9,235 bases of DNA. Source: Candidatus Bathyarchaeum sp. (GTDB lineage Archaea; Thermoproteota; Bathyarchaeia; Bathyarchaeales; Bathyarchaeaceae). The stretch spans positions 1 through 9,235 of the forward strand of contig PIXS01000134.1 in assembly GCA_003096255.1 (NCBI GenBank). The letters run 5' to 3'. Position numbers and translations under genes: made by a program. Position 1 is the first letter of the stretch; each line of letters opens with the position of its first letter. Shown here in pieces: positions 6,669-9,235 of this stretch. The notes beneath the pieces were generated by a model. The model saw nothing but the letters and a program-made list of their open reading frames with translations, was not told the DNA's origin and made no database searches.

Positions 6669-7955
6669 TTATGGATTGTCTGTTTTTTGTTGCGAGAACT
6701 CCCAACAAACATTGTATCTCCACATGTCCCCCAACTTTGTTAACCGTATTTCCGCTTCGTCAACCTCAATTAAACCCTTTTTCTCCAGCTTGTCTATTGT
6801 AGAACCAAAAGCTTCCTCTGGCAGTTTTCCAAAACGGCTCTTGAACTCGGTTTTGTTGACTGGCAACCTGATATACAGGCGCATCATCATCTTTCCCATC
6901 TCATCCTCTACTGAACTCTCCGCAAGCCTCGACACCGGAAACATTCCGCGGTCAACAGCTTCAATGTATACTTTGGCTGGTTCAATATCTACGTAGGAGA
7001 ATTTTCCTAAAGTTCCCATAAATGAGCCCGCGCCCGTAGCAAGAACCTCCATGCATGGTTCCTTGAAGTCTTCCTTTATTCTGGAGAAGCGGTTGTGGCA
7101 TGTCGGCTTGTATCCTGCAGTCTTGAAGGTGTTCTGTGCCTCAGCATACATCTCCTTTTCGGAATGATGGTCTCCTCTCGGAGGCAGTTCGCCAGACTGA
7201 AGCTGCTTAGCCAGTTTTGTTCCTGGGTAAACGTCTAGGGCGTAGCAGTCCGCGCTTTCCACGTCTAACTCTAGGGCTCTTTGGACGTCCCTGTTCCAGA
7301 CTTTCAGGTCCTGTCCCGGAAGATTATACATCAAATCAATGCTTACCCGTAGCCCAAGCTTGTGGGCAGTCTTGATTGTTTCCGCTGCGTTTCCTGCTTT
7401 GTCCCGCAGATTAATCAGCTTTCGAATGTTGTCGTCGAAGGTTTGCACCCCCAAATCTAGTTGGTCCACGCCATACTCTGACAGGGCCTTGAGTTTCTTG
7501 TAGTCGAAATCGTGGGTGCATCCTGTCACCTTGATTTCCCGTTCCTCGCTTATGTTGAAGTTTTTTTCGCAGAACTCTATGATGTCGATGGTTTGTTCAG
7601 TGGACATGATACTTGGGGTTCCACCTGCCAGGTAAATCTCGGAGAACTCACTTGTTTTAACGTATTTTGTTTCCGAGTACATGGCTAAAGCCTTCTTCAA
7701 GGCATCAAGATACTTTCCAACGACGCTACTGGACGTCAGTTCTGTGGGAAAATAACAGAAGCTACATTTCATGGTGCAGAAAGGTATCCACGGCTGCAGT
7801 TCCTTCCTTACGTTGCTTGTGTTTTCGGTTTCCAAAAAGCTCTTGAAGGCTTGCAGCTTTTCTGGCGCAACTTTTGGGTAGTCTCGGTAAGTGTAGGGTG
7901 GCCAATGCTTGGTTTCTGTGTAGCAGGCTGACGTTAAGCTGATTTTTTTTGTCAT
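6669..7955 (-). CDS. HemN/HemW-like radical SAM protein
   Basis: A 428-residue radical SAM enzyme of the coproporphyrinogen-oxidase-like (HemN/HemW) group. The 4Fe-4S motif is PFCTMKCSFCYF, with Cys 60, 64 and 67. The SAM-binding GGTPS is at 111-115, LGVQTFDD at 168-175 and SIDLMYNLPGQ at 205-215. The C-terminal part (about 365-425) has the winged-helix-like HemN_C pattern: PVNKTEFKSRFG, then KLEKKGLIEVDEAEIRLTKLG. The HemW region usually reading HNxxYW is altered here (CHNRFSRIKEDF), so heme-chaperone function is doubtful. I chose ATG at 7955. The frame runs back to 8111, but that stretch is basic, low in family similarity and contains the likely promoter. It is the first gene of an operon with cobS and cobY, which suggests a tetrapyrrole- or cobalamin-related job, perhaps a HemN-like methyltransferase or other modifying enzyme. 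The fold is certain; the reaction is not. Confidence 0.88.
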   Translation of the reverse strand: MTKKISLTSACYTETKHWPPYTYRDYPKVAPEKLQAFKSFLETENTSNVRKELQPWIPFCTMKCSFCYFPTELTSSSVVGKYLDALKKALAMYSETKYVKTSEFSEIYLAGGTPSIMSTEQTIDIIEFCEKNFNISEEREIKVTGCTHDFDYKKLKALSEYGVDQLDLGVQTFDDNIRKLINLRDKAGNAAETIKTAHKLGLRVSIDLMYNLPGQDLKVWNRDVQRALELDVESADCYALDVYPGTKLAKQLQSGELPPRGDHHSEKEMYAEAQNTFKTAGYKPTCHNRFSRIKEDFKEPCMEVLATGAGSFMGTLGKFSYVDIEPAKVYIEAVDRGMFPVSRLAESSVEDEMGKMMMRLYIRLPVNKTEFKSRFGKLPEEAFGSTIDKLEKKGLIEVDEAEIRLTKLGDMWRYNVCWEFSQQKTDNP

Positions 7956-8035
7956 TCTCTTTGTGTGTCTCCGTCTTTTTTCGTGAGAATCCCTTCGGTG
8001 TCCATGTGGAGCGTTTTCCTGTTTTAACGTTTTGT

Positions 8036-8048
8036 AACTTTTAAAACC
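8036..8048 (-). promoter_or_regulatory. possible TATA box of the radical SAM-cobS-cobY operon
   Basis: On the minus strand this reads GGTTTTAAAAGTT. Initiation about 25 bases downstream would leave a leader of about 60 bases before ATG 7955. TTTTAAAA is symmetric, so direction is assigned only from the gene order. The TATATAAAAG read on the minus strand at 8126-8135 is an alternative with a longer leader. Confidence 0.33.
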
Positions 8049-8123
8049 TTCTACCACAAGCCCCTCAGGCACACAAAACACAGCTTCTTTTCGTTGACAG
8101 CCCAAGAACACGCATTTTGGCAG

Positions 8124-8135
8124 AACTTTTATATA
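8124..8135 (+). promoter_or_regulatory. strong TATA box for the 8199 gene
   Basis: AACTTTTATATA is the best TATA match in the window. Initiation near 8157-8160 gives a leader of about 40 bases, ending in GGTGA (8188-8192) before the TTG start. Confidence 0.55.
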
Positions 8136-8187
8136 GAATTCCGCGTCAAAACCGTTTCTCTAACAGTTGTATAAAACAGCCTTGTTT

Positions 8188-8192
8188 GGTGA
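8188..8192 (+). promoter_or_regulatory. ribosome binding site supporting a TTG start
   Basis: GGTGA lies six bases before TTG 8199. It overlaps the approach to a decoy ATG at 8195 that terminates after three codons. Confidence 0.5.
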
Positions 8193-8198
8193 AAATGC

Positions 8199-8489
8199 TT
8201 GATTGAAAACTTCCTATACTTTGCGATTGGCTTTGTGGTACTCTTTGTTTTGATGCTGATTGTCGGTATTAACGACCCAACTGGAGGAACAAGCATGAAA
8301 GGCTGGTGCTACCAGTACCTTGTTGTGGCGCTGGTGTTTGATGCCCTTGCCGTTTTTGCCTTGTTTTACCAAAACGACATGCTCATTCATTTGTTGCTTG
8401 GTACCGCCGCAGGCTCCGCAACCGTCCTAGGCATCCACGTGGCACACCACATAAAAGAAGAAAACGAAGGCCACGGACACGAACACTGA
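8199..8489 (+). CDS. small three-helix membrane protein with His-rich tail
   Basis: A 96-residue protein I do not recognise. Three hydrophobic helices are clear, at about 5-23, 38-57 and 60-81. The C-terminus is short and rich in histidine and acid, starting GIHVAHHIKEENEG and ending GHGHEH, with six histidines in the last 18 residues; it could bind metal. A conserved-looking loop, NDPTGGTSMKGW (25-36), joins helices one and two. The start is TTG at 8199, preceded at six bases by GGTGA (8188-8192). The only nearby ATG (8195) is in another frame and stops after three codons, so TTG is well supported. It is a single gene with its own TATA box, divergent from the radical SAM operon and followed three bases after its stop by a hairpin. 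Both the start and the coding nature look good; the function is unknown. Confidence 0.75.
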   Translation: MIENFLYFAIGFVVLFVLMLIVGINDPTGGTSMKGWCYQYLVVALVFDALAVFALFYQNDMLIHLLLGTAAGSATVLGIHVAHHIKEENEGHGHEH

Positions 8490-8491
8490 CA

Positions 8492-8512
8492 GAGAATCGG
8501 TCTGGGATTCTC
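8492..8512 (+). terminator. hairpin just after the 8199 gene
   Basis: GAGAATC (8492-8498) and GATTCTC (8506-8512) pair perfectly over seven bases around a seven-base loop, starting three bases after the TGA. There is no T-run behind it, so it may be a 3'-end stabiliser or a protein site and need not be a classical terminator. Confidence 0.35.
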
Positions 8513-8555
8513 AGAATTAGGTATCCACGATTCATAATTACTAAAAGAATTTGTT

Positions 8556-8861
8556 GTGTTAGATTATTTTGGGTGGGTTTCCATTAACTGCTACGAGTGC
8601 GGAAACAGAATCAAATGGAAAATAGTGTTGAATGTTTACTGTGACAAGAAAGAGTATAGATTTCAACGTTATTGTCCAACTTGCAAGAAATGGCTCTAAA
8701 AATGTTTTCGACACATTCCCCTGTACCGTCTTAGATGTGAGATTTATGGCAAATGTCCTAATTGTAAAAGAAAACTGGGTGTTCATCCATTAAGAATATC
8801 ATTTTCTGAGGCGGGTCAAAGATGGGTTCTAGAGAAAGTAGCTGAACATGAAAACAAATGA
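8556..8861 (+). pseudogene. zinc-ribbon reading frame interrupted by an in-frame TAA
   Basis: One reading frame carries zinc-ribbon cysteines on both sides of a TAA at 8697-8699. The first part (from GTG 8556, 47 residues) has CYECG (12-15), a single Cys 29 and CPTCKKWL (40-43). After the stop the same frame continues for 53 codons with RCEIYGKCPNCKRKLG and a charged helical tail ending in TGA at 8859-8861. The second part has no ATG, GTG or TTG before its cysteines, so it cannot readily be a separate gene. The GTG at 8556 lacks a good ribosome binding site, and no ATG is available upstream after the TAA at 8535. The simplest reading is a broken gene for a small two-zinc-ribbon protein, or an assembly error at the stop. 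The first half alone could still be a 47-residue protein. Family not recognised. Confidence 0.5.
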
Positions 8862-8907
8862 GAACATTAACAAACAGCTGACGTTCATACCCTGAAGATG
8901 AAAAGAT

Positions 8908-8949
8908 GATTCCAATGACAAGTTTATACGTAGCATTGACATTGGAATC
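8908..8949. repeat. 10-bp perfect inverted repeat bracketing a TATA-like box
   Basis: GATTCCAATG (8908-8917) is the exact reverse complement of CATTGGAATC (8940-8949). The 22-base spacer contains AGTTTATACG, the likely TATA box of the CxxC protein gene. The arm centres are 32 bases apart, close to three helical turns, so both arms face the same side of the DNA. This suits a dimeric or paired regulator; a stem-loop in RNA is the alternative. Confidence 0.5.
8921..8930 (+). promoter_or_regulatory. TATA-like box for the CxxC protein gene
   Basis: AGTTTATACG lies inside the inverted repeat, with initiation expected near 8950 and a leader of about 55 bases before ATG 9006. A regulator bound to the repeat arms would cover this box. 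Confidence 0.4.
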
Positions 8950-8990
8950 TCGGATTAGTTTTTTGAAGACACTAGTTCTGTAATTGAATC

Positions 8991-8997
8991 GGAGGTG
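8991..8997 (+). promoter_or_regulatory. strong ribosome binding site choosing ATG 9006
   Basis: GGAGGTG is an almost ideal anti-16S match and lies eight bases before ATG 9006. The other ATG, at 9002, is only four bases away and stops after five codons, so 9006 is the real start. Confidence 0.7.
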
Positions 8998-9005
8998 CGA
9001 GATGA

Positions 9006-9155
9006 ATGTCTTATGGTAGACCAAGAGAAATGCACAATGCTGTCTGTGCTGAATGTGGAAAAGAATGTCAAGTTCCATTCAAACCTGACCAAAACAGACC
9101 TGTATACTGTAGAGAATGTTTTGCTAAAAAGAGACCCCAGAGAAGTAGATATTAA
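9006..9155 (+). CDS. CxxC-x17-CxxC zinc-binding small protein
   Basis: A complete 49-residue protein starting MSYGRPREMHNAVC. The cysteines are Cys 14 and 17, then seventeen residues, then Cys 35 and 38, with an extra Cys 21. Around them are the conserved elements CAECGKEC, VPFKPDQNRPVYC and RECFAKKRP, followed by a basic C-terminus. This is the recognised CxxC-x17-CxxC domain of short proteins common in archaea and some bacteria, which should bind one zinc. The basic tail and the arrangement suggest nucleic-acid or ribosome association, but no function is established that I know of. The start is fixed by GGAGGTG eight bases upstream, and the gene is too short for usual length cut-offs. It is flanked upstream by an inverted repeat at its promoter and downstream by a T-rich terminator, so it is probably a strongly expressed single-gene transcript. 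Confidence 0.85.
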   Translation: MSYGRPREMHNAVCAECGKECQVPFKPDQNRPVYCRECFAKKRPQRSRY

Positions 9156-9187
9156 GCTAAAAAGCTAGCATCTATTCTCAACAAACA

Positions 9188-9199
9188 TTTTTGTTTTTT
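9188..9199 (+). terminator. T-rich archaeal terminator after the CxxC gene
   Basis: Runs of five and six T (9188-9192 and 9194-9199), separated by one G, lie 32 bases after the stop codon. Poly-T runs on the coding strand suffice for termination in archaea. No strong hairpin precedes it. Confidence 0.5.
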
Positions 9200-9235
9200 C
9201 TCTAAAGATCTTATTTTCAATGTGCAAACCCTTAA

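Noticed and set aside
6520..6996. 158-codon plus-strand frame across the cobS-radical SAM junction
   Set aside because: It is an antisense shadow covering the start region of cobS and the end of the radical SAM gene, without domain-like features.
7956..8111. 52-residue N-terminal extension of the radical SAM protein
   Set aside because: It is basic, unlike the family and separated from the iron-sulfur motif by an already long leader. It contains the likely promoter, and an ATG at 7955 gives a normal length.
8697..8699. Recoding of the in-frame stop, for example pyrrolysine
   Set aside because: The codon is TAA; pyrrolysine uses TAG and selenocysteine uses TGA. No downstream stem-loop of the expected kind was seen.
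8559..9078. Two overlapping minus-strand frames (75 and 106 codons) at the right end
   Set aside because: They are antisense to the cysteine-patterned plus-strand frames. The plus-strand CxxC patterns and the GGAGGTG site are far better evidence of coding.
1..9235. CRISPR array, tRNA, rRNA, insertion sequence or phage module
   Set aside because: No regularly spaced repeats, no cloverleaf-like or rRNA sequence that I could recognise, and no transposase, integrase or phage-like protein in any frame.

Overview
The window reads as archaeal chromosome with moderate G+C. Four things point that way. CobY is the archaeal-type cobinamide-phosphate guanylyltransferase. TATA-like boxes close to AACTTTTATA lie upstream of several genes. 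GTG and TTG starts are frequent and are preceded by GGAGGTG/GGTGA-type ribosome binding sites. One start sits almost directly behind its promoter, as in leaderless archaeal transcripts. A Thermoproteota/Bathyarchaeia-like lineage is my guess from overall feel and is not proven by the sequence.

Layout. (1) 2-238 (+): the 3' end of an unrecognised gene cut by the window edge; its stop overlaps the stop of the next, convergent gene. (2) 235-3223 (-): three glycosyltransferases, transcribed in the order polyprenyl-phosphate-mannose-synthase-like GT2 (2504-3223), membrane-anchored GT2 (1425-2447) and GT4 (235-1428). The last two overlap by GTGA. They look like a surface-glycan or lipid-linked-sugar module. 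(3) 3379-3975 (+): a divergent, unrecognised membrane protein that appears to be built from three copies of one unit, a membrane helix followed by a polar helix. (4) 4055-8111: a cobalamin nucleotide-loop cluster. cobD (threonine-phosphate decarboxylase, +) runs tail-to-tail into a minus-strand operon of a HemN/HemW-like radical SAM gene, cobS and cobY. CobD supplies aminopropanol phosphate, CobY activates cobinamide phosphate with GTP, and CobS attaches the lower ligand. The radical SAM enzyme's place in this is unknown. (5) 8199-8489 (+): a small three-helix membrane protein with a histidine-rich tail, on its own strong TATA box. (6) 8490-9235: an AT-richer stretch holding an interrupted zinc-ribbon reading frame (8556-8861), a 10-bp inverted repeat around a TATA-like box (8908-8949), and a complete 49-residue CxxC-x17-CxxC protein (9006-9155) with a near-perfect ribosome binding site and a T-rich terminator.

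The core metabolic genes are ordinary. The parts most worth a second look are the stop-interrupted zinc-ribbon frame, the inverted repeat bracketing the promoter of the CxxC protein, the three-fold repeat membrane protein, and the radical SAM enzyme tied to cobS-cobY. No CRISPR array, tRNA, rRNA, insertion sequence or phage gene was seen.
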